Part shown: one piece after another, positions 1 to 7,547 of the stretch | Layout of the letters: the number at the start of each line of letters is the position of its first letter | Position numbering within the stretch: position 1 is the first letter of the stretch | Origin: a virus | DNA length: 21,608 bases | Strand: one strand, 5' to 3' | Virus record (IMG/VR): IMGVR_UViG_3300033153_005349 | Span: 1 to 21,608 of that record | Notes under the pieces: model-generated | Told to the model about the DNA's origin: nothing | Seen by the model: the letters and a program-made list of their open reading frames with translations, nothing else | Databases searched by the model: none | Program-made: the position numbers and the translations under genes

Positions 1-170
1 TTTCTGTTTAGACCTGCAATCTCTTTTTTAAAGTGTTCTTGCTCTTGTTTAGACTGCTCTTGAAATTTTGCTATTTCCTTTTGAACTAGCTCTTGCATTG
101 TTGGTTCTGTTGTTGTTGTTTCCTGATCCTGTACGGTTGTACCTGATTCCTGATTTGCTTCTGTTGTCAT
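1..170 (-). CDS. Phage capsid scaffolding protein, N-terminal part (cut by window edge)
   Basis: Only the first 56 codons are inside the window and the gene runs off the left edge. The start ATG at 170 follows a clear AAGGACTT ribosome-binding site. The visible peptide begins MTTEANQESG, then becomes rich in Gln, Glu and Lys with heptad spacing, so it looks like an acidic disordered start leading into a long coiled coil. That composition, and the position right after terminase, portal and gp7-like genes, is what phage scaffolding proteins (the DUF4355-like group) show; these chaperone capsid assembly and are lost from the mature head. The major capsid gene would be expected further left. The call rests mainly on gene order and composition. 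Confidence 0.6.
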   Translation of the reverse strand, partial: MTTEANQESGTTVQDQETTTTEPTMQELVQKEIAKFQEQSKQEQEHFKKEIAGLNR

Positions 171-220
171 TTTTTAAGTCCTTATATTTTATCTAATTTT
201 ATAGACTTCTCTTTTATCTT

Positions 221-248
221 ATTAGACAAGTACTGTTTAGATTGTCAA
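221..248 (-). promoter_or_regulatory. Promoter upstream of the scaffold gene
   Basis: On the minus strand TTGACA (248-243) is followed after 16 bases by TCTAAT (226-221), five of six matches to TATAAT. It lies in the 127-base gap between the small gene ending at 298 and the scaffold start at 170. This could give the capsid genes extra transcription on top of read-through. The rest of the gap is AT-rich with no open frame. Confidence 0.5.
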
Positions 249-297
249 GGACTTTACTATATTTATGTTTACTAATATATGTTTGCTATATTTATGT

Positions 298-456
298 TTA
301 GTATGTGAATTTACTGCCTAATATACAATGACACATAGTTAAACGTTCTGGGCTGTAGTTAGGACAGTCTTTACAAGGATCAAAGTCTGGCGTCTTCTCT
401 TTGCCTGCTATTTTAACCAATTCTGCTATCTCGTTGTCTGTTAATAGTATTGTCAT
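298..456 (-). CDS. Small Cys-rich protein, 52 aa, between gp7-like and scaffold genes
   Basis: The ATG at 456 overlaps the stop of the gp7-like gene (TAATG) and is preceded by GGAAGGTGGG, a good ribosome-binding site, so it is translated together with the head genes. The protein has a CKDC pair (residues 28-31) and a CHC group near residues 42-44, a possible small zinc-binding fold. I recognise no family. Its place inside the head operon suggests a role in head assembly or simply a small gene inserted there. Confidence 0.65.
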   Translation of the reverse strand: MTILLTDNEIAELVKIAGKEKTPDFDPCKDCPNYSPERLTMCHCILGSKFTY

Positions 457-1503
457 TATACCCACCTTCCAGATTTATCTTGTTTTAGACCTTTATCCTT
501 AGCCCATTGATTATAGTCTTTATATTCAAATACTTCATTCTTGCCTGTTTCGGGGTTTCTACCTCTTCTAATCTGTGGGTCTTCCCCGTCTATAATGTCA
601 ATAACAGTTTCACGGTCGTTAATGTCATAAGCGGCAACGCCTGTTGTACCCGGTGTCATTGCAGTTACTCCCGGCTTTGGGTAATTAAAAGGTTCGTCAA
701 CTCCTCTTCTTTGACCGTCCATGCTTTGACTTTGCGCTCTTGTATTTATATCAAGAACCGCTTGCATTTGTCGCTCCATTTCAATACCGTGTTCATCAGC
801 GTACTTAGTCTGAGCGTATGAGCCCATATTAGCGGTTCTGTTGGTCTCTGTTCTTAATATTCGCATAGCGTTAGACTTAGCACCTGTAAGTGTGAGTGTG
901 CCGTCTTTCAAGGCTTCATGCCCTATTATCTGCCTTATTATCTGCATGGTGCTATTTTTTGACTGTTGGTTAATAAACCCCTGTGTTATTGCTGATCTAA
1001 GATTTTCTAGTTCCTTATTCCTATTAGCAGCCAATAAGCTTGTCAATGTTCCTTTTTGTGGCATATAATTCAGCTTATCACCAAATTTCTTGATAATGCT
1101 CTTTGTTATTTCGTCCCATGCTTTCTTTGTTCCTAATGTGGTTAATTCTACTAGTTTATTAGGCAATATACCTAAACGGGCGTTGGGTACTAACCACTCT
1201 GTAGCGTAGGCTTTTCGGTAGTAAGTGTTAGAAAAGGCTAGTGCAATGCTGTTTTTAGTCAGTATACCAGCCCTTTTTGCCACCTTCGAGTAGTCTTTAT
1301 TGATTTGGTTTAATAGGTTCTATCATTTCATTATAGTAATTCTCTGGCTTAACACCGCTTAATATGTTGGCGTATACATTAGTTAATTGAGCGTTTATTG
1401 TCTTTGTAGCTGTTCTGTATTCAGCTAGTACTTGACGTGCTAGTCTTTTGACTTCTTTGTCTGTAAGGTTAAAGGCGTCATTTTGAAAGTTTTCCCAAGA
1501 CAT
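456..1503 (-). CDS. SPP1 gp7 / Mu gpF-like minor head protein, split by a frameshift
   Basis: This is read as one gene broken into two frames. The first part (1503-1297, 68 aa, start overlapping the portal stop as TAATG) is a helical N-terminus ending in KPNQ-stop. The second frame is open from 1319 to 456 and reads NLLNQINKDYSKVAKRAG before continuing. It carries the head-morphogenesis core, ILRTETNR followed by LDINTRAQSQSMDGQ, which matches the family pattern LDxRTRxxHxxLDG, although the usual His is Ser here. Removing one C of the CC at 316-317 within 1316-1317 on the plus strand restores a single frame of about 348 aa. Family members bind the portal or sit inside the procapsid in few copies and assist DNA packaging or ejection. 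A GTG at 1283 could start the second part on its own, but its ribosome-binding site is badly placed. Confidence 0.8.
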
Positions 1504-2653
1504 TAAGCTTCAACCTCTTCTTCTGTCTCCTCTTCTTCTGGTTCCTCTTTTAGTAATTCAAGTTCTTCTTCTGGGTCTAGTCCTACTAGTTTTAGCTTTG
1601 TCTTATCTGATATAAAAGCTATTAGATTTAATGCTGCTGCCTTAGCTTCAAAGTCGTCTGGTGTAGTTCTGTTGAATACTATCTTAACTGCTCCTGTGGG
1701 CTGTCCTGTGGCTTCTAGAAGGGTATTAACAAGTCTCACTCTTTTTTCTGACCCTTCCTTATAGATCTTTTCTTTTCTTCTGCTGTCCATATCCATGTCA
1801 AATAAGCGTGTTATCATTGCCTTAGCTGATACTTCACCAGTCAACCCTTGATCTGGGCTATACCAGTCAATAACGTGGCTGTGTTTGTGTATCTCGTTAG
1901 CCATACCCTCTAGAACCTTCCACTCGCTCATATCCCTTTTATCTTCTGGCTTAAGCTTCTTACCTAATACAAGGATAGCATCAACCAATCTTTCGACCTC
2001 ATTACTATTACCACTTACTAGGTAGTCAAGAGCATCTATATAAGGTAATATTGTTTGGTATGGGCTGTTATCATTCATCATTTCGGCATTGTATAATATA
2101 AAAGGGCATTCATCAAAGAATAGTTCCCTAATTGGCTTCCTCTCTGATAGCTCACCACTTTTCATATAATAAAATTGCCATTCGTCTTTATAAATAACGT
2201 CAACATTATACTCATAATCTGGATTGTTTGGTTTTGATTCCATACTAGAAGTACTTGTCTAGGGTCTATATTAGCGTACTTGATTGCTGGTGTTCCTATT
2301 CCGTCCCCTGTAGTATAGACTAGCTCAATCCCTTTATTATATGCAAGGGCTGCAACGCCTGTCTTCATTTCCTTTATATCGTTGTTGTTCTCTTTAAATA
2401 GTTCATTAAGAGCCTCAGCATATTTCTTGTCTGCTGGCTTGTCAGGTATATATTGAACGTTAGAAAACATATAGCCCGACATAGTGTCTACTACTGTACT
2501 ATAATAAGCTGTTGGTATGTAGTTGTTTGGTGTTTTGTTTCTATATCTTCTGTCTAAGTATTTACCTGTTATATCTGGGTTTTTAGATATCTTCTCGTCT
2601 TGATCCCATATAACTTTACTTTGTGTTGGTATTCTGTTTGCCTGGTTTATCAT
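1503..2653 (-). CDS. Phage portal protein, SPP1 gp6-like, split by a frameshift
   Basis: The portal is the dodecameric ring at one head vertex through which terminase pumps DNA. The gene starts at ATG 2653 after GTGAGGACAAA. The N-terminal frame (2653 to about 2235) includes RNKTPNNYIPTAYYSTVVDTM, cut here as NNYIPTAYYSTVVDT, and IDPRQVLLVWNQ. The C-terminal frame begins KPNNPDYEYNVDV and ends in a very acidic tail. Both halves align with one SPP1-type portal. Adding a single A to the AAAA run at 2232-2235 joins them as VLLVWNQKPNNPDYEYNV, giving about 383 aa. The sequence at the junction is not a good slippery heptamer, so programmed frameshifting is unlikely. Either the base is missing from the sequence or the gene is mutated. 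Confidence 0.85.
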
Positions 2654-2660
2654 TTTGTCC

Positions 2661-3575
2661 TCACTGTTTGCCTATTCTGTCTTGTGCTATTTTAAAATAT
2701 TTCTCTTCTTTTTCGATACCTATAAAACTTCTGTTTAAGTTCTTGCAAGATACGCCTGTTGTGCCTGATCCCATGAAACAATCAAGAATTAAATCATTTT
2801 CGTTAGTAGAATGTTTAATTATGTTTTCCATTAAATCAATTGGTTTTGGTGTTATATGCCCTTGTTTTTTGGCTATTTCATAATTCCATATTGAGTGATG
2901 TGTTTTTTGATTATTAAATGTATATCTCAAACTTTCGTATTCCTTTTTAACACTTTCATATGCTCTTTTATAGTGCCCTGTTCCCTGCAATTTTTTATAA
3001 TGCTTTTCTTCTGGGATCCTGTACTCGTGTGTTGTGGGCTTGTCCCAATAACACGAGCTAGCCTTTATACCTAAATATTTGTCACACTTATCATATGTCC
3101 ATCCGAGTTTTTCTCGTTCTCCCTTGAAGTATTGCATTACACTAGAAAACCCTGTTTCGTCTTGTAAAGTGTAATATAATATATATTCAGCCATTAATCT
3201 GTAGTTTCTGTCAATATTTGATTTAATAACATTGTCAAAATAATATTTTCTTGTACTTGCCTCATACCTTTTATTCCATACTATAAATTGTTTAAATACA
3301 TAATCTGTCTTTTCCGTTATTAAGTTTTGAATATTGACAATCTGCATAAAATCATTATGGAAAAAATAGAAAGATCCGTTATCCTTTAATAATTGCCTTG
3401 CTTTTGAAAAACAATTTACTAGCCATTCAGCATATTTAATTTTATCTTGCCACTTATCCCACTCGGCTTTTTTAATATTATATGGTGGATCTGTAATAAT
3501 AGCGTCGACTTTGACACCGTCTTTTATAAGTTCGTCCATTATTTCTAAACAATCGCCATGATACAACTCGATCAT
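2661..3575 (-). CDS. DNA adenine-N6 methyltransferase, beta class
   Basis: The enzyme transfers a methyl group from S-adenosylmethionine to adenine in DNA. Motif IV, DPPYN (residues 29-33), comes first and the SAM-binding motif FMGSGTT (about 267-273) comes last, the order of the beta class (N6_N4_Mtase family). DPPY rather than SPPY points to adenine. The region between them (about 120-220) is the probable target-recognition part. I chose ATG 3575 (304 aa), which overlaps the TerL stop as TAATG and has AGAGGTGG in front; a GTG two codons upstream is less likely. No restriction enzyme gene is nearby, so it is an orphan methylase, probably shielding phage DNA from host restriction. Its place between TerL and portal is unusual. 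Confidence 0.92.
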   Translation of the reverse strand: MIELYHGDCLEIMDELIKDGVKVDAIITDPPYNIKKAEWDKWQDKIKYAEWLVNCFSKARQLLKDNGSFYFFHNDFMQIVNIQNLITEKTDYVFKQFIVWNKRYEASTRKYYFDNVIKSNIDRNYRLMAEYILYYTLQDETGFSSVMQYFKGEREKLGWTYDKCDKYLGIKASSCYWDKPTTHEYRIPEEKHYKKLQGTGHYKRAYESVKKEYESLRYTFNNQKTHHSIWNYEIAKKQGHITPKPIDLMENIIKHSTNENDLILDCFMGSGTTGVSCKNLNRSFIGIEKEEKYFKIAQDRIGKQ

Positions 3576-4758
3576 TACCACCTCTCTATTATTGCGTACT
3601 CTTGTAGCCCTTCCAAACTATAACGTAGGGCGTCACAAATATGGTTGCTCTTATCTTCTGGCACGTTCATCAATTCGCCTGTTGTTGCGTTTTCCTTCCA
3701 TGAGTAATGTCTAAATTCGTCTATTGTTGCTTTACATCTAGGGTGTATATATATTCTATAAAAGCCCCTGATCTTTTGTATTCCGTCTATAATAGAACCA
3801 GCACCCTTCTTTGCACCCCTGATATTAAAGCCTTGATTATTCATATGGCTTATTGTCTCAGGTCTTGCACTATCTGCTATTATTAGATTCTTGTCTGAAT
3901 CCGGTACTATTCTAAATAAGGCTGGTGTATCGTCTAGGTCAACACCTATTCCATAACAATCAAAATCTATAAATAGCTCGTTGTCAATAACAAAACTACG
4001 TATTAAACAAGTTGGACTTTAGCGAACCCCCAGTCAGCACCGTAGTTAAGTTCTACATCTTTAGGTGTATCGAACTCTTTAACTTCCCACTTATCATAAA
4101 AGACTTGTGCTTCTGAGTGTAGAATGCACTTACCTTCCCACTTATGCAGATACTTGTCGTGGTCTGTCTTTTTGTCATATTCTAGTTCTTTTTTAAGTAC
4201 TTCTGGAAAGAATGGATTGTCTGAGTAGTTTATATTTATCTTCAAACAGTCGTCCCTATCTGCTAGGGTGTAGTCTTTATGTACTGGGTCATAGTCGTTA
4301 GTAGGGTTGTATGTAAATATTATCTGGCTGTTTGGCTTTCTGATGGTTGGTGTTAATATCTCTAATGACTTTCTACTCAATGACTGAGCTTCTTCACACC
4401 ATGCGTAATCTATACCTTCCATTGACTTAATAATATCAGGGTTGTGCTTTAGTCCATGAAACAATAACTCAGTCCCGTTCTGACCTTTTATAGCCCTGTC
4501 TGTAATATCAAAGAAAGACTCTAAACCTAAAGCCCTTATTCTGTCACAAAATAACTTATGTACTGAATCTTTAATTGATTTCTGTATCTCTCTAGTGTTG
4601 AGTATGCGTTTTCTGTTTTTAACTCCCTTAATCAATAAGAAGTCCGCTACTGTCCAACTCTTAGCCGATCCCCTACCGCCGTATATATCAATAAACCTGT
4701 CTTTAGCGTTGTAAAGAGGTAGCAGTTTATCTGGTATCTTTAGGTCTATATTAAGCAT
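3575..4758 (-). CDS. terL: Terminase large subunit, split by a frameshift
   Basis: TerL is the ATP-driven packaging motor and the nuclease that cuts concatemeric DNA. The first frame (4758-4003) has Walker A GGRGSAKS (residues 27-34), Walker B DYAWCEEAQ, and the motif TYNPTN, then GADWGF with the first nuclease Asp. The frame then stops. The other frame continues the same protein with FVIDNELFIDFDCYG, the second nuclease Asp in IIADSARPE, and the C-terminal NHICDALRYSLEG (stop at 3575). Adding one A to the AAA run at 4018-4020 joins them as GFAKSPTCLIRSFV, about 394 aa, a normal length for this family. The start ATG overlaps the preceding small gene and has little ribosome-binding site, so translation is probably coupled. 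Confidence 0.92.
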
Positions 4759-4928
4759 TTATTTTCTAAAGCATTAACGAGGTCTGCCACACTGCCCTTG
4801 TTCTCATATGTTGCTAAATCCTTTTGTACTCTTACTATACGTCTGACTAATGGTTTTGCTTTTCTTCTGTGAAAGCCGAATGATTTCATTAGCTTATATA
4901 CTGGCTTATATATCTTATTATCAATCAC
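4746..4928 (-). CDS. Small basic protein between TerS and TerL, 60 aa
   Basis: It starts at GTG 4928 with AGGAG eight bases upstream, overlaps the TerS stop and overlaps the TerL start by 13 bases, so the three are translated as a unit. The protein is rich in Lys and Arg (HRRKAKPLVRRIVR in the middle) and mostly helical, which would suit nucleic-acid contact. I recognise no family. Being wedged between the two terminase subunits suggests a packaging accessory role, but this is inference from position. Confidence 0.65.
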   Translation of the reverse strand: MIDNKIYKPVYKLMKSFGFHRRKAKPLVRRIVRVQKDLATYENKGSVADLVNALENKCLI

Positions 4929-5307
4929 TCTTAACTCCTGTTACGTTTATAGTTACTGCCATGTCTCCAGTATGTTCTATTACTTGTTTGTCCATGCCTA
5001 AATATTGAGCAAGACCTTTTAAGCCTGCTACCTTGATTTGGTCGTCCTCTTCTTTAAAGGCAAGCTTCCTGTATTCGTCTATAACTTGATTTATTAGTTG
5101 GCCGTTGGTATCTCTTGACTCTACACATAATTGGTTGACTCTGTCTTTTACGTACTGTTTTGACAATGTATCATGAGCGATCTGTCTTGCTGAATGTTCG
5201 CTATATCCTGCCTTAACTGCTGACTGAGTCTTGTTCCATCTAGTCTCTGGGTCATTGACATAAGCTTGGCAAAAGGCTTCTTCTTTGTCTGTTAGTGTCT
5301 TAGTCAT
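4921..5307 (-). CDS. terS: Terminase small subunit
   Basis: TerS recognises the packaging site on phage DNA and recruits TerL. The N-terminus LTDKEEAFCQAYVNDPE, followed by TQSAVKAGYSEHSARQIA (about residues 27-44), is the typical helix-turn-helix of the Terminase_2 / XtmA family; the C-terminal half carries the oligomerisation region. The length of 128 aa is normal to slightly short. ATG 5307 overlaps the stop of the upstream gene (TAATG) and has GGAAAG-type ribosome binding upstream. The operon continues into TerL, and the packaging site may lie in or near this gene, as in pac phages, but I cannot see it. Confidence 0.88.
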   Translation of the reverse strand: MTKTLTDKEEAFCQAYVNDPETRWNKTQSAVKAGYSEHSARQIAHDTLSKQYVKDRVNQLCVESRDTNGQLINQVIDEYRKLAFKEEDDQIKVAGLKGLAQYLGMDKQVIEHTGDMAVTINVTGVKSD

Positions 5308-5471
5308 TATGATTTCCTTTCCATTTGCATCATCTTTATGGTGAACTCTATTGGTTTAAAGCAATCTTCACATATATCGTACATCGTGTCAATTTCATCT
5401 TGTGCGCATAGGCTGTATTTAGATTCACCCTCTTTTAGTTCCCCGCAACAATCACATTTATAAGCTTTCAT
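5307..5471 (-). CDS. Small zinc-ribbon-like protein, 54 aa
   Basis: The ATG at 5471 is preceded by AGAGGTGCAAA and lies inside the end of the upstream gene; the stop overlaps the TerS start. Cys residues at 6, 8, 9 and 22 and the pair CEDC (34-37) fit a two-knuckle zinc ribbon. No family is recognised. It is one of several small Cys-paired proteins in this operon and the previous one. Confidence 0.7.
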   Translation of the reverse strand: MKAYKCDCCGELKEGESKYSLCAQDEIDTMYDICEDCFKPIEFTIKMMQMERKS

Positions 5472-5634
5472 TTTGCACCTCTTTATAACATTCTAATCTG
5501 TCTGTATATTGAGCTATTGGTAGTCCTATTCTTATAGCTCCATTGCTTATCTCTGTAGTAAGAGCAGTTTTACAAGTGTTGAACTTTTTACAAGTAACGT
5601 CATTGCAGAAGGTTCTGTCTCTATAGCATAGCAT
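5458..5634 (-). CDS. Small Cys-rich phage protein, 58 aa
   Basis: It starts at ATG 5634, overlapping the stop of the preceding gene (TAATG), and overlaps the next gene by 14 bases. The N-terminal part, DRTFCNDVTCKKFNTC, has Cys at 10, 15 and 21 with further Cys at 3 and 49. The middle reads IRIGLPIAQYTD. The pattern resembles small Cys-containing proteins seen in many Bacillota phage genomes with no assigned function. A metal-binding role is inferred from the Cys spacing only. Confidence 0.7.
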   Translation of the reverse strand: MLCYRDRTFCNDVTCKKFNTCKTALTTEISNGAIRIGLPIAQYTDRLECYKEVQNESL

Positions 5635-5786
5635 TATTCTTTACCCATAGTTATTTCTATACACCATCTGCCAACATCAACGAATATATGAAAATGTTTA
5701 ACGCTTTTACTCCACAAGTGGGCGTGGTAGGTTAAGCAGAACCCTATGTTTATATCTTTATCATATTTATGTACTGTCCATCTCAT
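5634..5786 (-). CDS. Small protein of unknown function, 50 aa
   Basis: An upstream in-frame ATG at 5831 exists, but the start at 5786 (MRWTVHKYDK) is better: it follows AGAGGTAAAGAG and lies just after the stop of the upstream gene at 5800. The protein is rich in His, Trp and aromatic residues (LTYHAHLWSKSVKHFHIFVD) and probably forms a small beta fold. No family is recognised. Confidence 0.65.
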   Translation of the reverse strand: MRWTVHKYDKDINIGFCLTYHAHLWSKSVKHFHIFVDVGRWCIEITMGKE

Positions 5787-5799
5787 TCTCTTTACCTCT

Positions 5800-5985
5800 T
5801 TATAGTCCAAATATTCCAATACATTCGTCACATCTTTCTGTCATATAAACCAGAAATAAACTACAATGCCTATTCCCTTCATAAAATGCTAAATATTGAC
5901 ACCCTTCACACTCTGTTTTATCTATCCGCTCTATACAAAAGTCATATAATAGGCTCTTTTCTATATCGTTCATGTTATTCTTCAT
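5800..5985 (-). CDS. Small Cys-rich protein, 61 aa
   Basis: Three starts are possible; ATG 5985 is preferred because AAGGGA lies eight bases upstream. Two CxxC pairs (CEGC near residue 26 and CDEC near residue 52), plus Cys at 17 and 41, suggest a zinc-binding fold. It overlaps the preceding gene by 11 bases and is part of the same operon. No family is recognised. Confidence 0.65.
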   Translation of the reverse strand: MKNNMNDIEKSLLYDFCIERIDKTECEGCQYLAFYEGNRHCSLFLVYMTERCDECIGIFGL

Positions 5986-6133
5986 CACATATGTCCCTTG
6001 CTAAAATAGCCATGCACTCTTTAATCCGCCTTTGGTCGTCTAACAATAGCATTATCTTCTTTTCTGTTTCTGCTAAAGATTTAGCATATTCGAAATAAGT
6101 CTTTTGTTTTTTCTCCAATTCTTCGTTATTCAT
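5975..6133 (-). CDS. First gene of the packaging operon, 52 aa coiled-coil protein
   Basis: The ATG at 6133 follows GGAGTGTAAG. The protein is almost entirely charged helix (ELEKKQKTYFEYAKSLAETE), with a short Cys-containing C-terminus. It is the first gene after the promoter at 6146-6174 and therefore leads the packaging transcript. Function unknown. Its ribosome-binding site is exactly complementary over seven bases to the terminator loop of the candidate small RNA at 20367-20442. Confidence 0.65.
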   Translation of the reverse strand: MNNEELEKKQKTYFEYAKSLAETEKKIMLLLDDQRRIKECMAILARDICDEE

Positions 6134-6145
6134 CTTACACTCCTT

Positions 6146-6174
6146 ACTTTATTTTATATTATATATATTGTCAA
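6146..6174 (-). promoter_or_regulatory. Promoter of the packaging/head operon
   Basis: Minus-strand TTGACA (6174-6169) is followed after 17 bases by TAAAGT (6151-6146), a weak but properly spaced -10. The upstream sequence TAATAC joins directly to the -35, and its TAA is the stop codon of the gene ending at 6178. The same extended element occurs at 10102, 12104 and 21470. Confidence 0.6.
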
Positions 6175-6177
6175 GTA

Positions 6178-6381
6178 TTATTCTTTATCTAAGTCTTTTA
6201 ACCACTTGTCATAATATGTTTCCTTTACCATTGTAATAGCTTCTAGTTCTTCATAAGTTGTTTCACAGTCAAAACAAACTATCTTATCTGGATAGAACTC
6301 AACTACTAGATCGCCTATTATGTAGTCAACTCTTTTCTCTTCTGGGTATTCTCTATGGATCTCTATATATAAGTTATTCAT
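6178..6381 (-). CDS. Small acidic protein of unknown function, 67 aa
   Basis: ATG 6381 (MNNLYIEIHR) overlaps the stop of the upstream gene as TAATG and has AGGTGG nine bases upstream; a GTG at 6393 would add four residues. The protein is acidic with alternating beta and helix (YIIGDLVVEFYPDKIVCFDC). No family is recognised. It is the last gene of the ERF-led operon, and its stop codon lies inside the next promoter element. Confidence 0.65.
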   Translation of the reverse strand: MNNLYIEIHREYPEEKRVDYIIGDLVVEFYPDKIVCFDCETTYEELEAITMVKETYYDKWLKDLDKE

Positions 6382-6569
6382 TAAATATGCCACCTGTCCG
6401 CTATATTTTCATGATGCTGTTCAAACCAGTCTTTTAATGGTCTAGGAGTTCTACCGAACCATTTAAGATTATGTTTACAAGACAAGTATTCTGCTATCCA
6501 GAAATCGTAAGGGATTTCTTTATAATAGTTGTCTATGTGGTCATAATTCTCTAATTGTTTTGATCGCAT
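6381..6569 (-). CDS. Small protein of unknown function, 62 aa
   Basis: ATG 6569 lies inside the end of the upstream gene (29-base overlap) and is preceded by GAGGAG at ideal distance, which supports this start. The protein is rich in aromatic residues and His (YDFWIAEYL, KDWFEQHHENIADRWH). No family is recognised. Confidence 0.65.
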   Translation of the reverse strand: MRSKQLENYDHIDNYYKEIPYDFWIAEYLSCKHNLKWFGRTPRPLKDWFEQHHENIADRWHI

Positions 6570-6723
6570 TTAGTAGCTCCTCGTCTGACACTCCATACTT
6601 AATCTTAAAACACTTATCACATATGTCAACATTGTTTTTATTTGCGTTCTCGCTTTCTACTATTATTTTAATCCCACATACTGTACAATCTGTTTCTACG
6701 TAATAATCGCTTATCTTGACCAT
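6541..6723 (-). CDS. Zinc-ribbon protein, 60 aa
   Basis: Two CxxC pairs, CTVC (13-16) and CDKC (35-38), with 18 residues between them, form a classic zinc ribbon, followed by a short helix (SDEELLNAIKTI). Such small phage ribbons may bind host RNA polymerase or nucleic acid, but nothing here shows the target. The start overlaps the upstream stop (TAATG). Confidence 0.72.
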   Translation of the reverse strand: MVKISDYYVETDCTVCGIKIIVESENANKNNVDICDKCFKIKYGVSDEELLNAIKTIREL

Positions 6724-7049
6724 TATATTAAACCTACTCTTTTTTTACTTTGCATATACTTTTCTGCTGCTTCTTTATCTACCTTAATTTCGTCTGATTG
6801 ACACGCTTTTAATTGCTTTTCAGTGTATCTTTTTCTCTTCTTTTCGTTGTACTCTTCTTTTGTAAATTTAAGCTTATAAGTTTTATTGTACTCGTGAGCA
6901 TCTATAGCCTGACATTTTTTGCATTTCGCTCTTGGTAATCCTGTAGGCTTGTCAAGGCTAAAGTCTGTAAATGGTTTGATTTCACCACATTTGCTACATT
7001 CTCGCTCTTGTTTTTCTACGTTAAAATATCTTTGTTTTACTTTGTTCAT
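6723..7049 (-). CDS. Zinc-ribbon protein, 108 aa, HNH-associated type
   Basis: The pattern CSKCGEIKPFTDF then AKCKKCQA (Cys 18, 21, 43, 46) is the zinc ribbon often found at the N-terminus of phage HNH nucleases and in stand-alone phage proteins. Here no HNH His/Asn core follows. The C-terminal half is a very basic helix (EEYNEKKRKRYTEKQ), suiting nucleic-acid binding. ATG 7049 follows AGGAG. It could be a remnant of an HNH protein or a stand-alone regulator. Confidence 0.72.
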   Translation of the reverse strand: MNKVKQRYFNVEKQERECSKCGEIKPFTDFSLDKPTGLPRAKCKKCQAIDAHEYNKTYKLKFTKEEYNEKKRKRYTEKQLKACQSDEIKVDKEAAEKYMQSKKRVGLI

Positions 7050-7065
7050 CTTCTCTTTACTCCTT

Positions 7066-7422
7066 TTATAGCTCTGTTACTGTCACATTATCTACATATA
7101 TGTCTGTTAATTGGTTTAAGCGTGTTCCCTTGTATCTAGTTAACCCGTCTATAGTAATAGTAATCTCTTGCTTGCTTGCAAGGTTGACATCAATGTATAT
7201 TTCATATAGTTTACTATTCTCTTCTACTGAATAATAATAAGTACTCTCTTGCCTTTTTACTATCACTACTTCTACTATAACAGAATCTACAGAGTCGTCA
7301 ACACTTAATTCATATCGTATCAATTGCTCTTCTGTGTAATCTTCACCCCAATCAATACCAGTAATTATACCAGCATCATAACACCCTACTAATAAAACTA
7401 AACTTAATAATAATTTTTTCAT
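7066..7422 (-). CDS. Phage-encoded lipoprotein, 118 aa
   Basis: The N-terminus MKKLLLSLVLLVGC is a lipoprotein signal peptide with lipobox LVGC and lipidated Cys at residue 14, so the mature protein should be anchored outside the cytoplasmic membrane. The rest is acidic and beta-rich (SVIVEVVIVKRQES). The start follows AAGGAGTGAGACA. Phage lipoproteins of this size commonly act in superinfection exclusion by blocking DNA entry; here that is inference from localisation and size. The gene follows the tRNA-like gene at 7446-7547 by 24 bases and is probably on the same transcript. Confidence 0.8.
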   Translation of the reverse strand: MKKLLLSLVLLVGCYDAGIITGIDWGEDYTEEQLIRYELSVDDSVDSVIVEVVIVKRQESTYYYSVEENSKLYEIYIDVNLASKQEITITIDGLTRYKGTRLNQLTDIYVDNVTVTEL

Positions 7423-7445
7423 TGTCTCACTCCTTATTTTAAGAT

Positions 7446-7547
7446 GGGCAAGGGCAGGATTCGAACCTGCACCCCTCCGCCTTGATCACAACACGCAATG
7501 TTTGTGTCTTCTATAGTGCGAAGCCTCTACCATTGAGCTACCTTGCC
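7446..7547 (-). tRNA. tRNA-like gene (Gly-type D arm) with about 30 extra bases in the anticodon region
   Basis: On the minus strand the 5' end GGCAAGG (7547-7541) pairs with CCTTGCC (7453-7447). TA, GCTC and the loop AATGGTA then form a D arm (its last pair is a G-G mismatch), and GCAGG-TTCGAAT-CCTGC is a perfect T arm. CCA is not encoded. The length of 102 bases is about 30 too many. A six-pair stem CTTCGC/GCGGAG (one T-G pair) fits the anticodon-stem position and leaves a canonical short variable region GGGT or GGGGT, but encloses about 37 bases instead of 7. An alternative local hairpin CTTC-GCACTATA-GAAG puts the extra bases in the variable region. No loop has a clean U33 plus anticodon, so I assign no amino acid. 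It could be an interrupted tRNA, a decayed tRNA, or a tRNA mimic. Confidence 0.65.

Noticed and set aside
1283-1322. Programmed +1 frameshift in the gp7-like gene at CCT
   Set aside because: It is possible in principle, but two other genes of the same module have single-base breaks, so a common cause (error or decay) is simpler. The GTG at 1283 lacks a properly spaced ribosome-binding site.
2223-2245. Programmed -1 frameshift in portal
   Set aside because: The junction TCAAAACCA does not give a proper slippery heptamer in the required frame, and a single missing A explains the split equally well.
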